This document shows positions 17,084-26,130 of a stretch of 64,000 nucleotides of DNA, one piece after another. Position numbers and translations under genes: made by a program. Numbering within the stretch: position 1 is the stretch's first letter; every line of letters starts with the position of its first letter. The DNA is from Croceibacter atlanticus HTCC2559 (GTDB lineage: Bacteria; Bacteroidota; Bacteroidia; Flavobacteriales; Flavobacteriaceae). The stretch spans positions 496,001 through 560,000 of the forward strand of contig NC_014230.1 of NCBI RefSeq assembly GCF_000196315.1. The letters run 5' to 3'. The notes under the pieces were generated by a model. It had not been told where the DNA came from. It searched no databases and saw only the letters and a program-made list of their open reading frames with translations.

Positions 17084-18679
17084 TTAGGCTCCTCGTCTAA
17101 AAGGTTGTTTTTTCTCTTGATTAAAGAACTGCTCGTAGCTTTCTGGATTTTCTGTGATTCCTCTTTCAGAAATAATCTTTATATGAATGTTACGCTCTTC
17201 TGCTCTAAATTTAAAATCGTCTAATATCTCAATAATATCATGATCTAAATATTTAGCCTTTCTCGTATCAATTTCTAAGAATGAATTACTCTCAAGATTG
17301 TTTAATTCTTTCAAAATTGCTCCTTTATTAATAAAAGTAACTTCTTCTGCAAGAGTCATCTTAACATGGTTTTTACCATTTGATGGTTCTTCGATATGTA
17401 AAAAGTGAGAGTTTTGGTAGCTTTTTATTACAATTACTACAATACCAATTGCAAGTCCTAAACTAATACCAATTAATAAATCTCCAAACACAATACCTAT
17501 TACAGTAACTATAAATGGTACAAATTGTTTCCAACCTAAAACAAACATTCTTTTAAAGGTAGATGGCTTAGCTAATTTATATCCTACTAAGAATAGAATA
17601 GCTGCCAATACAGATAAAGGAATAAGGTTTAGAATATTAGGGATTAATATAACAGATATTAATAATAAGAAACCGTGAAGGATTGCTGATAATTTTGTTT
17701 GTCCACCAGACTGTATGTTAGCCGAACTTCTTACAATTACCTGTGTAATTGGTAGACCACCAATTAAACCAGATATCATGTTACCTGTACCTTGTGCAAA
17801 TAACTCTCTGTTAGTAGGTGTTGTTCTTTTCTTAGGGTCTAGCTTATCTGTAGCCTCAACACAAAGTAGTGTTTCTAAACTTGCTACTAAAGCAATTGTA
17901 AATGCTGTTATCCAAACATCTGGATTACCAATAACACCAAAATTTGGGAAGGTAAACTGACCTAGGAATGAGTCAAAATCATCTGGAATAGGAACACTCA
18001 CTAAGTGTTCTTGACTAATACTCCAACCTGAAATATCTTGAGTAGCTACAAAATAAACAATACCTGCAAATACTGCTACTAAAGGTCCTTGTACTAATTG
18101 AAATATTTTACCTTTTTTAGATAAAACTGCTTCCCATAATATTAAAATCACCATAGCAATAACTGCTATTAAAGTAGCGCCAGGACTTATATTACCAATA
18201 ATATTTCCTAATTCAGAAAATGTATTTTCACCGTCCATTTGTAAAAATGCCCAATCTCCTTCTGGATCTGCATCATAACCAAAGAAATGAGGAATTTGCT
18301 TAAGTACAATGATAATACCAATACCTGTTAGCATACCCTTAATTACGGATGATGGAAAGTAATATCCTATTATACCACCTTTTAGAAGACCAAAAACAAT
18401 TTGAATTGCTCCACCTAAAACTACAGCTACTAAGAAGTTTTCATAACTCCCTAAACTTGCAATTGCAGCTAGTACAATAGCGGCAAGACCTGCTGCAGGA
18501 CCACTTACCCCTAAACTAGAACCACTAATGGCTCCAACTACAATACCACCGATAATACCTGCAATTAAGCCTGAAAATAGTGGTGCTCCACTAGCTAATG
18601 CTATACCAAGACAAAGAGGAATAGCAACAAAAAATACCACGACACTAGCTGGAAAATCGTGCTTTAAATTCTTAAACAT
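17084..18679 (-). CDS. SulP-family anion transporter (first of pair)
   Basis: The 531-residue protein has a SulP membrane domain with FFVAIPLCLGIALASGAPLFSGL, GVSGPAAGLAAIVLAAI and ISGLIGGLPITQVIVRSSANIQSGG, followed by a short STAS-like tail (about residues 420-515, with FINKGAILKELNNL and LEIDTRKAKYLDHDIIEIL). In related bacteria this length class is often found beside carbonic anhydrase and is linked to bicarbonate uptake, but no carbonic anhydrase gene is in this window. An inverted repeat lies 17 bases before the start codon. Confidence 0.88.
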   Translation of the reverse strand: MFKNLKHDFPASVVVFFVAIPLCLGIALASGAPLFSGLIAGIIGGIVVGAISGSSLGVSGPAAGLAAIVLAAIASLGSYENFLVAVVLGGAIQIVFGLLKGGIIGYYFPSSVIKGMLTGIGIIIVLKQIPHFFGYDADPEGDWAFLQMDGENTFSELGNIIGNISPGATLIAVIAMVILILWEAVLSKKGKIFQLVQGPLVAVFAGIVYFVATQDISGWSISQEHLVSVPIPDDFDSFLGQFTFPNFGVIGNPDVWITAFTIALVASLETLLCVEATDKLDPKKRTTPTNRELFAQGTGNMISGLIGGLPITQVIVRSSANIQSGGQTKLSAILHGFLLLISVILIPNILNLIPLSVLAAILFLVGYKLAKPSTFKRMFVLGWKQFVPFIVTVIGIVFGDLLIGISLGLAIGIVVIVIKSYQNSHFLHIEEPSNGKNHVKMTLAEEVTFINKGAILKELNNLESNSFLEIDTRKAKYLDHDIIEILDDFKFRAEERNIHIKIISERGITENPESYEQFFNQEKKQPFRRGA

Positions 18680-18695
18680 ATAATATATTTTAATG

Positions 18696-18717
18696 CAGAA
18701 AGACTTTTATCTTTCTG
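18696..18717 (-). promoter_or_regulatory. Perfect inverted repeat in the leader of the first sulP-like gene
   Basis: CAGAAAGA and TCTTTCTG form a perfect 8-base dyad with a 6-base spacer, 17 bases upstream of the start codon. It could be an operator or a 5' leader hairpin. Confidence 0.4.
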
Positions 18718-18790
18718 TTGTTTTTAATAAATAATAATGGCAACAAGACAACCTTATTAAGAGAAAGCTAGCTTGTTGTGACTAAATATA

Positions 18791-19072
18791 TTATGAGAAT
18801 TTTGGTGGCGGATATGCCGTATCTATATACACAGATACAAATGTGCAATTGTATTTGAAGTATTGTTTGTCTGTATCTAAGAAATCATAATACTTAAATA
18901 CAACATCATTTTCAGAATGACTGTAATCTTTAAAGTCTAATTTGTTTTTGCAGTTTTCTTCCTCAATTACAACGACACTCATTACCTCTTGATCAAATAT
19001 AAGAGACAATGTAGGTACAATTGTAAAGGCTAAAAACCCTATGAGAAATATGAATGCTTTAAACTTTATCAA
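18791..19072 (-). CDS. Hypothetical small exported or membrane-anchored protein
   Basis: The 93-residue protein has an N-terminal hydrophobic segment (about residues 5-25) that could be a signal peptide or anchor, then a polar domain with two Cys (ENCKNKL and KYNCTF) that might form a disulfide outside the cytoplasm. No family recognised. It stands alone between the Bat operon and the SulP genes, with 73 bases upstream and 111 downstream. Base composition is like its neighbours. Confidence 0.55.
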   Translation of the reverse strand: MIKFKAFIFLIGFLAFTIVPTLSLIFDQEVMSVVVIEEENCKNKLDFKDYSHSENDVVFKYYDFLDTDKQYFKYNCTFVSVYIDTAYPPPKFS

Positions 19073-19145
19073 CTCTAAAAATTTATGAAATGCAAAAGTA
19101 TTGAATTTAAAAAAATTAACATTTAAACTAATGTTAAAGCTATCA

Positions 19146-19895
19146 TCAAAGTGCCTTTAATTCAGTTTTTAACAGCCAACCTTGTTTGCCGTCTGCTAAT
19201 TCAATTTTTCTCCAAGAATCAAAATCTTCTAAAATTTTAGCCTTAGTACCTTCATGTAATAAGAATAGCTGTTCGCTTCTTGAGTTAGGCTCACTTCTTA
19301 CAACAACTTCTTCTGGAAAGATAATACCAAAACTTTTTTGTTCCAACACAGATTGCTGTTGGTAAGCAAATACAACTGCACATATTGCAATTAAAAATGC
19401 TAAACTGCCGCCTATAAAGAACAATCGTTTTTTTAATGATGCTCTAGAGAAGTAATAAAGAAGTATTAACACCACAAAAGAAATTGAAGCTATTACAGCA
19501 AGCCAAGCCCAACCATTTACGCTTAAAGTAGCAATAACAGAGTTTACAATTTTAGAAACTCCAGTTTTAGGAACCTCATCTATAGCATCAATAGTCATTT
19601 GTCTTGCGTAAGCTAGATTGTTTGTTACATCTGCATCATTAGGATCTAGCTTAAGAGCTTTTTCAAAATAATATACGCTAGGCCCAACATTATTTAATTT
19701 ATAATGAGAATTTCCTAAGTTATAATATACAGATGTGCTTTCGTATCCATCTTTAAGGATAGATTGGTATTTAGATATAGCCTCTTCATAGTTTTCATTT
19801 GCATAGGCTTGGTTAGCTTCTTTAAAAAGCGACTCAGACTGTGCAATGGTAACAGTTGTAATAAAAAGGGCACATATTATAGTTACAAACTTCAT
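19146..19895 (-). CDS. BatE-like protein: TPR, membrane helix and SH3 domain
   Basis: The 249-residue protein has a signal peptide (about residues 1-18), two or three tetratricopeptide repeats (about 22-100, with YEEAISKYQSILKDG and YYFEKALKLDPNDADV), two membrane helices (about 130-150 and 160-182) and a C-terminal bacterial SH3 domain (about 190-249, VVVRSEPNSRSEQLFLLHEGTKAKI). TPR plus SH3 is the layout of BatE, the last component of Bacteroides-type aerotolerance operons. It is the terminal gene of a ten-gene operon and starts 9 bases after the SH3 protein upstream. Confidence 0.8.
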   Translation of the reverse strand: MKFVTIICALFITTVTIAQSESLFKEANQAYANENYEEAISKYQSILKDGYESTSVYYNLGNSHYKLNNVGPSVYYFEKALKLDPNDADVTNNLAYARQMTIDAIDEVPKTGVSKIVNSVIATLSVNGWAWLAVIASISFVVLILLYYFSRASLKKRLFFIGGSLAFLIAICAVVFAYQQQSVLEQKSFGIIFPEEVVVRSEPNSRSEQLFLLHEGTKAKILEDFDSWRKIELADGKQGWLLKTELKAL

Positions 19896-19904
19896 AATCC
19901 TAAA

Positions 19905-20741
19905 TTAACATCCTACCATTAAATTAAACTCTATAATCTTTTCTGTGGTTTTACCATTCTCATCTGTTAACACTACTTTGTACCAAACATTTTGTGACTT
20001 TATACCAATACCGTTTTCTGTGAGTGTTTTGAATGGGTTTATCATATTTGCTACCTTTTGGCTACAAAGTCTTCTCAGATCATCTTTGATTTCTGCTACA
20101 GATATTTTTTCTTTGAAAGTCTCATCTTCTACCTCATCTTTAAGTGATGTAAACGTATTATCTTCTAAAAGTGGAGGCATTAATCTCCAATCACTTTTAA
20201 ACGTATAGCTTCCCGATAAATCGCAAAATGGTTGCTCATCAAAAACAACAAGGCTTTTTTCTACGCGCTGATATACTTTTACGTTTACATTGCGTTCTGG
20301 CTGTACACGTACCCATTTATTAAATGGAGAGTCTCCATAAGACACCTTTACCGTTACCTTATCTTCTGCATTAAACGTATTGTTTTTAGATAACAACCTA
20401 ACATCTTCTATATAAACAACAGCATCATTAAACTGTATCTTTATACGTTTATCTATCTTTTCTGAAGATAACTCTGATGTTAATACGTAGCCTAAGATAT
20501 GTTCAAAAAACCTGTAGAATCTAATTTTTGAGAACTCGCCTTTTTCGTCAAGAATTTCTACTTCTGTACCATAATCCAGTACATCTACATCTTTAGCATC
20601 TGCACTAGGCACTTCTTTTAATGGCAATCCATTTTCTGTACAAACGTATTTAAGAGTTTTAGCAAAGCCAAGGCTTGAAACAAACATTGCAAGAACTACA
20701 ACTATCTTACTAAGATTATATGTGTTTTGTGCGCCATTCAT
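19905..20741 (-). CDS. Exported SH3-like protein in the Bat operon, unknown function
   Basis: The 278-residue protein has a hydrophobic N-terminal signal (about residues 10-27), then an SH3-like segment (KYVCTENGLPLKEVPSADAK and DYGTEVEILDEKGEFSKI). The remaining 180 residues are beta-rich with four more Cys and no family I recognise (ends EKIIEFNLMVGC). The gene is 4 bases downstream of batD, so it is firmly in the operon. A periplasmic adaptor role is a guess. Confidence 0.65.
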   Translation of the reverse strand: MNGAQNTYNLSKIVVVLAMFVSSLGFAKTLKYVCTENGLPLKEVPSADAKDVDVLDYGTEVEILDEKGEFSKIRFYRFFEHILGYVLTSELSSEKIDKRIKIQFNDAVVYIEDVRLLSKNNTFNAEDKVTVKVSYGDSPFNKWVRVQPERNVNVKVYQRVEKSLVVFDEQPFCDLSGSYTFKSDWRLMPPLLEDNTFTSLKDEVEDETFKEKISVAEIKDDLRRLCSQKVANMINPFKTLTENGIGIKSQNVWYKVVLTDENGKTTEKIIEFNLMVGC

Positions 20742-20745
20742 ATCC

Positions 20746-22515
20746 TTACATTTGTTTATCTATTTGAGAAATAACTCTGCTTGCCTTATCATAATCCTGT
20801 TGCATTGCGGTATTGCTACTTGGAGTATATCTTGCAAATTCACAATTTTCCAATAATGAGATATATTCAATACTAGGTGCTTCATCTGCGCCACGTTCTT
20901 TTAATAAACGTTGTATCCTATCCTTACTCATCTCACTAGTTTGAATATTTAATTTTGCTTTTAAATAATTGTGTAAAGCGCGCTCTAAACTTTCATAAAA
21001 CGGTTTTTGGTCTCCTAGTTTTTTCTTAGCATCACTTAAATACTTTCTAGCTAATTTATCTGCTTTTCTAATTCGGTTTCCTCTAACATCATTTGCTCGC
21101 TCCTCTCGTTTCTTACCAAATATTATAGCTAGTGGTATAAGTGCCAATGGTCCTAACAATAATATCCAGAAGCCAATACTCTTAAAAAAGGCCTGATCAC
21201 CAATTGGTTTTAAATTGGCGTTTTGTTTAATAAACCTAAACGGAGTACCTGTAGTAACAACTGCTTGTTTGTTGTTGCCCGAAGTTACACCTGTTGCCGT
21301 TGCATTTCCAGTATTTTCTGGACCCGAAAGTACATCGATCACAATTTCTTTTGACGTTATTGTTTTATAAGTTTCAGTTTCTAGGTCGAAATATGAAAAG
21401 CTAATTGGAGAAATAGGGTACTTACCTTTATAGTTTGGAATTATAGTATATGTTTCTTCAACACTACCTCTCATGCCGTTAACAGTAGTTGAAACTCTCT
21501 CTTTACGTTGAGGCTCAAAAACTTCTAATGAGCTAGGCACAACAAGTTCTGGGAAATTAAACATTGAAAGATTTCCGTTACCTGAAATTTTAACTACAGC
21601 ATCTAAGCTTTCTGTAGCCTCTAGCTCTGTTTTGTTTGTGGTAACTTCAAAATTAAATTTACCTACAGCATTTGTAAAGTTTGAAGGTTTTCCTTCTGTA
21701 GGAAGTGGCTTAACATCTATAATTCGTTTACCTGCACTCACGTTTTTCTTTACTGTTTCAAACAAACGTCCTCCAAAAATATCTCGTCTGTTTGAAGGCA
21801 CATCTACATCTATAGATAATGATAGTGGCTCAATTTCTAACTTTCCAGATTTTTGAGGATACAATACTGTTTTCCTTAGTGTTACATAGCGATATTGTTC
21901 TCCTTGATATGTGCCATTTTGTACTTTAAGTTGTTTTATATCTATACTCTGGCTCCAAAAATCTGCATATTTAGGACTCGCTATTTCACGCCAATTACTT
22001 ACAGAAGTAGATGGGCTTACATATAACTTATAGGTAACTGTAACGCCTTCATTTAAATATGGGTTGGTTTTAGAAACCTCTGCAACTAAATGTATATTAT
22101 CATCTGCCACAACGCTGGCATTATTACCATCTGTAGGATTTTCTACAGCATTTGTAACCGTTATTTTTATGGGTGTTGTCTTATAAGTAGTTCCTTCTAT
22201 ATCTATTACAGCTTGTTGTATAGTAAAGTTACCAGTAGCTGTTGGCTCTAAAAAATACTTATAACTTTTCTTATAAGTACTCTTACCATTTATCCAGCTT
22301 TGGCTAACAGATTGGTACGGACCTCCAACTTTTCTAAACCCTGTAAACTCTGGAGGATTAAAGTTATCTCCATCTTTGTTCATGGTAAACTCTACACTTA
22401 AGCGTTCATTAACACCTAGTTTAGTTTTACTCACACTGGCTTCAAAAGAAATTTGAGCAAAGGTGTTTGCCCCTATTAAAACCAAGCAAATTAATAAGAC
22501 ATGTTTTAATTGCAT
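20746..22515 (-). CDS. batD: BatD-family protein
   Basis: The 589-residue protein has a signal peptide (cleaved after TFAQ, about residue 21), a long periplasmic region of several beta domains (about 22-440, starting ISFEASVSKTKLGVNERLSVEF), one membrane helix (about 452-472, FWILLLGPLALIPLAIIFG) and a basic/helical cytoplasmic tail of about 115 residues. This is the BatD ('oxygen tolerance') layout. I start at the ATG at 22515, which overlaps the stop of the upstream TPR gene as TAATG; a TTG lies two codons earlier. The function of BatD is not known at molecular level. Confidence 0.85.
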   Translation of the reverse strand: MQLKHVLLICLVLIGANTFAQISFEASVSKTKLGVNERLSVEFTMNKDGDNFNPPEFTGFRKVGGPYQSVSQSWINGKSTYKKSYKYFLEPTATGNFTIQQAVIDIEGTTYKTTPIKITVTNAVENPTDGNNASVVADDNIHLVAEVSKTNPYLNEGVTVTYKLYVSPSTSVSNWREIASPKYADFWSQSIDIKQLKVQNGTYQGEQYRYVTLRKTVLYPQKSGKLEIEPLSLSIDVDVPSNRRDIFGGRLFETVKKNVSAGKRIIDVKPLPTEGKPSNFTNAVGKFNFEVTTNKTELEATESLDAVVKISGNGNLSMFNFPELVVPSSLEVFEPQRKERVSTTVNGMRGSVEETYTIIPNYKGKYPISPISFSYFDLETETYKTITSKEIVIDVLSGPENTGNATATGVTSGNNKQAVVTTGTPFRFIKQNANLKPIGDQAFFKSIGFWILLLGPLALIPLAIIFGKKREERANDVRGNRIRKADKLARKYLSDAKKKLGDQKPFYESLERALHNYLKAKLNIQTSEMSKDRIQRLLKERGADEAPSIEYISLLENCEFARYTPSSNTAMQQDYDKASRVISQIDKQM

Positions 22516-23414
22516 TACCAATCTTTTTCTGTTTTTACTTTTGCAGCTTTCGCTTTCTTAGCATTTAATTTCTCCTGAACCTTTGCTTCTTGGTTGGCCA
22601 TAGTTTCTAACAGGTTCTGTATTTGTTGAGGGCTAAGCTGCCCTTTGCCTTGTTGAGGCTGTTGTTGTTCTTTCTTTTCCTTACCGTCGTTATTTTTACC
22701 ATCACCTTGTTTATCGTCCTTAGGCTTTCCTTCTTCACTTTCGTCTTTATTGCCTTGGTCTTCCTTGTTTTCTTTATCATCTCCTTCATTACCATCTTCA
22801 CTTTCTTCACCTTTATCGTCTTTGTCTTTTTCGCCTTGATCTCCTTCTTTCTTCTCTTGATCGTCTTGCTTATCCTTGTCTTTATTTTGCTCTTCGTTCT
22901 TCTTATCATCATTACCGCCACCACCATCTTTCTGCTCTTTTTCTAATAAGCTTTTGGCCAAAGCAAGATTGTAACGCGTTTCATCATCATTTGGATTGTT
23001 TCTTAAAGCTTGCTTATAAGCTTCAACAGCTTTAGCGTATTTTTTATCGCGCATAAATGTGTTCCCTAAATTATGGGCACTTTTATGTTTTAATTCTTTT
23101 TCTTCTGAAGCTGTTTCTGCTGTAACATACTTTTCACCTGCTTCACTTACCTTATCCTTGGTGTAATATAAGTTTCCTAAATTATATTTTGCTTCATGAT
23201 TATTAGGATTTTTAGCAATAGCTTTTCTATATGAAGCCTCTGCAAGCGGAAAATTATCTTCTGCAAGATAGTCTTGAGCTTCATTTAATAAATCTTGAGC
23301 TTCTTGCTCTTGCTTTAGTTGCTCTTTAGTTTTTTGTTGTGCCTGCGTGGTAATAGTGAACACCAAAGCACATAGCAAACTTAGTATAAGAGATACGTTG
23401 TGTTTAGTTTTCAT
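22515..23414 (-). CDS. BatC-like TPR protein with long charged low-complexity tail
   Basis: The 299-residue protein has a signal peptide (about residues 1-25) and three or four TPR units (about 35-165, with NFPLAEASYRKAIAKNPNNHEAKYNLGNLYY broken into helices). Residues 165-260 are almost wholly Lys, Glu, Asp, Gly, Gln and Asn, clearly disordered. It ends with a Gln-rich segment and a basic helix. Such TPR proteins with acidic/basic tails are standard in Bat operons. The open frames on either strand across 22600-22950 are by-products of the repetitive codons, not genes. Confidence 0.8.
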   Translation of the reverse strand: MKTKHNVSLILSLLCALVFTITTQAQQKTKEQLKQEQEAQDLLNEAQDYLAEDNFPLAEASYRKAIAKNPNNHEAKYNLGNLYYTKDKVSEAGEKYVTAETASEEKELKHKSAHNLGNTFMRDKKYAKAVEAYKQALRNNPNDDETRYNLALAKSLLEKEQKDGGGGNDDKKNEEQNKDKDKQDDQEKKEGDQGEKDKDDKGEESEDGNEGDDKENKEDQGNKDESEEGKPKDDKQGDGKNNDGKEKKEQQQPQQGKGQLSPQQIQNLLETMANQEAKVQEKLNAKKAKAAKVKTEKDW

Positions 23415-23474
23415 TGTTGTTAATTTATATAGGTTTGAATGCCTTAAACAGCATTCGTTTAATTTTGTTTTTTA

Positions 23475-24080
23475 TTATAATTTTTCAATAATTTCTGAAG
23501 GCAGAAACATTTCTAAAATTGGTTTCATATTCTTCTCTACTACTATAAACTTCCAATTAGTTATACCATTTGGAGATTCTGCTATTACACGTTTTTGAAC
23601 GCTTATTTTATATTGGTCTTTATCTTCTAAATACGTCACATTCTCTTCACCAAAGTTTTTATAAAATGATACTAACATCATACTTTGTTGTAACTCCTTT
23701 TTTTCTTGCAGTTCTTCATCTTCTGAATCTTCCACAGAGTTGTCTACAAAACCAATATACATATCATTTGAGTAGCTAAGTGTAGCATAATACTTCTCGT
23801 TTATGAGTTCTGGTTCATTAATGTCCTTAATATTAGTATTATCAAACCTTAAATTCATAGACTCTGAGTTAAAAGCGCTTTGCATTGCAACCAGTAATTG
23901 TTCTCTTGGGATTAGCTCAAAAATACCTTCTGCTGTATACTCTATAGCTGTTTCAAATTCTTTATTGATTATAGCAGTTAAGTAGGTATTAAAATCTGTT
24001 TCAATTTCCTTCTTGGCATTTTGGGAGTATCCAGTTAACGTAGCTGCTAAAAGAATTACATATGTAATGATATGCTTCAT
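23475..24080 (-). CDS. Exported hypothetical protein in the Bat operon
   Basis: The 201-residue protein has a signal peptide (cleavage probably after GYSQ, residue 20), then a mixed alpha/beta domain that starts with a helix (KKEIETDFNTYLTAIINKEFETAIEYT) reminiscent of NTF2/SnoaL-like folds. The similarity is too vague to name a family. The start lies 4 bases after batB's stop; a 60-base gap separates it from the TPR gene. Confidence 0.65.
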   Translation of the reverse strand: MKHIITYVILLAATLTGYSQNAKKEIETDFNTYLTAIINKEFETAIEYTAEGIFELIPREQLLVAMQSAFNSESMNLRFDNTNIKDINEPELINEKYYATLSYSNDMYIGFVDNSVEDSEDEELQEKKELQQSMMLVSFYKNFGEENVTYLEDKDQYKISVQKRVIAESPNGITNWKFIVVEKNMKPILEMFLPSEIIEKL

Positions 24081-24084
24081 GTAT

Positions 24085-25125
24085 TTAATCTATTTGTTTT
24101 TCGTTGAACAAATTCAATTTTTTAAGCCAACTTGTTCTTCGTTCCAGTAAAAATACTTCTAAAACTAAAAAGAAAATTCCGAAGCCTAAAAACCACTGAA
24201 ACTGGTCTTTAAAATCTGCAAACTGCTTAGCTTCAAACTCTTTCTTATCCATATTTTGAAGGATTTCTGTTACTTTCTCTACGGTTTCCTTAGTGATGTT
24301 ATTATATATATACTCACCATTAGCCTCTTTAGCAATATCTTTTAATGTTTCTTCCTGTAGCCTTGTAATTACAGTCTGATCATTTTGATCTTTCTTATAA
24401 TTAAGCACAACACCATTGCGTTTAATTGGTATTCTGCCTCCTTTTGTTGTTCCTACACCAATGGTAAAGATTCTTATTCCTTCTTCACTTGCTTCTTCTG
24501 CAATGTTTACAGAATCGCCTTCATGGTCTTCTCCATCACTAATAATAAATAGCACACGGTTAGTTTGCTCATCATCATTATAGTAGGTTTTAGCTAGTTG
24601 AATTGCCTCATTTATAGCTGTACCTTGACTACTCAACATATCTGTATTCATATTTTGCAAGAACATCTTAGCACTTGCGTAATCTGTGGTAATAGGCAAT
24701 TGCGGAAAAGCACTTCCTGCATATGCAATAATACCTACACGATCACTAGCCAAACTATTTATAATTTGAGTGACCAACTGTTGAGACTTCTCTAAACGGT
24801 TAGGAGCAACGTCTTCTGCTAGCATACTCTTTGACACATCAATTGCGAAAACAACATCAACACCTTCTCGTTTTACTGTTTCTAATTTCGTGCCAATCTT
24901 AGGATTTACTAATGCAATTGTTAAACAGGCAATGGCCAAGCACAGTACAACTATTTTTAAAATTGTTTTAAAAACAGATTGGTTTGGGCTTAGCTTTTTA
25001 AGCAAGTCTTTATCTGCAAACTGAGATTGTTTGCGTTTTTTCCAGATTAATGCAGCAATTAATAGCAGTAGTAATACTGGTACAATTGCCAACAGCCAAA
25101 AATATATGTGTTCCTCTAAGACCAT
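24085..25125 (-). CDS. batB: BatB-like von Willebrand factor A protein
   Basis: The 346-residue inner-membrane protein has an N-terminal helix (about 8-27), a second helix (about 55-75), a VWA domain (about 88-290) and a C-terminal helix (about 310-328). The MIDAS metal site is intact (AIDVSKS, the DxSxS motif; Thr in SQGTAIN; Asp in IISDGEDHEG). It starts one base after batA's stop. VWA proteins of this type work with MoxR ATPases, probably as chaperone or assembly partners in the periplasm. Confidence 0.85.
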   Translation of the reverse strand: MVLEEHIYFWLLAIVPVLLLLLIAALIWKKRKQSQFADKDLLKKLSPNQSVFKTILKIVVLCLAIACLTIALVNPKIGTKLETVKREGVDVVFAIDVSKSMLAEDVAPNRLEKSQQLVTQIINSLASDRVGIIAYAGSAFPQLPITTDYASAKMFLQNMNTDMLSSQGTAINEAIQLAKTYYNDDEQTNRVLFIISDGEDHEGDSVNIAEEASEEGIRIFTIGVGTTKGGRIPIKRNGVVLNYKKDQNDQTVITRLQEETLKDIAKEANGEYIYNNITKETVEKVTEILQNMDKKEFEAKQFADFKDQFQWFLGFGIFFLVLEVFLLERRTSWLKKLNLFNEKQID

Positions 25126-26130
25126 TTATACAAAACTTCTAAAAATTGTAAACCTTAATAACACCTCAACAACTATTAATCCTAATGCCGCTAATACTAA
25201 AGATCTAAAAAGCTCTTTGTAGTTATAAAATTTAAACTCTTCTACTTCTGTTTTTTCCAGCTTATTTATCTCTTCATAAATAGCTTCTAATTTCTGATTG
25301 TTAGTAGCTCTAAAATATTGACCACCAGTTACAGTAGCGATTTGTTTTAAAAGGTCTTCATCTATTTCAACTTTCTGATTGCCATATTGAAATTGGCCAT
25401 TAGACTTTATACCAATAGGAGATAATGCCATACCATTACTACCAATACCAATAGTGTAGGTTTTAATGCCGTACTCCACAGCTAACTCACTAGCTAACTT
25501 AGGGTCTATTGTACCAGAGTTGTTTACACCATCGGTAAGTAAGATTATAACCTTACTTAAAGCTTTACTGTCTTTTAGTCTGTTAACAGATGTTGCTAAT
25601 CCCATTCCTATAGCAGTACCATTCTCAAGAACTTCACTAAACTTTACATCATTTAAAGCACCAAGCACTATACTTTTATCACTCGTAATAGGTGTTTTTG
25701 TGTAGCTTTCTCCAGCATATAGAACAATACCTACACGATCGTTAGGACGTCCTTGTATAAACTCTGAAGCAACATCTTTTAAAGCTTCCAGTCTATTTGG
25801 CCTAAGGTCTCTTGCTAACATACTCGCAGAAACATCAATAGCCATAACTATATCTATACCTTTTGTGGTCTTAGTTTTAGTTGAAACATCTACCGTACGA
25901 GGTCTTGCCATTGCAGTTATTAAAAATGCTAATGCTAATAGGCGCAACACAAATAGTAGCGGTCTTATATTTACCAACCAGCTTTGCTTTACTTTAAAAC
26001 CTTTTATAGTAGATATTTTTAGCTCTGCAGTTTGTTTACCTCTTTTAATAATGTACCAAGCAATTAGTACTGGCATTATTAAGAACAACCAGAACCACTG
26101 CGGATTTTCGAAAACAAAATTATCTAACAT
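25126..26130 (-). CDS. batA: BatA-like von Willebrand factor A protein
   Basis: The 334-residue protein begins FENPQWFWLFL, the usual BatA start, with membrane helices at about 10-26 and 56-75 and a C-terminal helix at about 305-325. The VWA domain has a complete MIDAS (AIDVSASM, NGTAIGM, LLTDGVNNSG). Paralogous to BatB next door. It overlaps the upstream gene by one base. Confidence 0.87.
   Translation of the reverse strand: MLDNFVFENPQWFWLFLIMPVLIAWYIIKRGKQTAELKISTIKGFKVKQSWLVNIRPLLFVLRLLALAFLITAMARPRTVDVSTKTKTTKGIDIVMAIDVSASMLARDLRPNRLEALKDVASEFIQGRPNDRVGIVLYAGESYTKTPITSDKSIVLGALNDVKFSEVLENGTAIGMGLATSVNRLKDSKALSKVIILLTDGVNNSGTIDPKLASELAVEYGIKTYTIGIGSNGMALSPIGIKSNGQFQYGNQKVEIDEDLLKQIATVTGGQYFRATNNQKLEAIYEEINKLEKTEVEEFKFYNYKELFRSLVLAALGLIVVEVLLRFTIFRSFV

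Noticed and set aside
15311-18679. Recent tandem duplication of the SulP genes
   Set aside because: The two proteins share only family-level motifs and differ in the active-site-like stretches and tails, so they are old paralogues or separate subfamilies.
22607-22946. Lys-rich and Phe-rich open frames in other frames of the batC-like tail
   Set aside because: They are by-products of the repetitive Lys/Glu/Asp codons in the real gene; their composition is extreme and they have no independent start signals.
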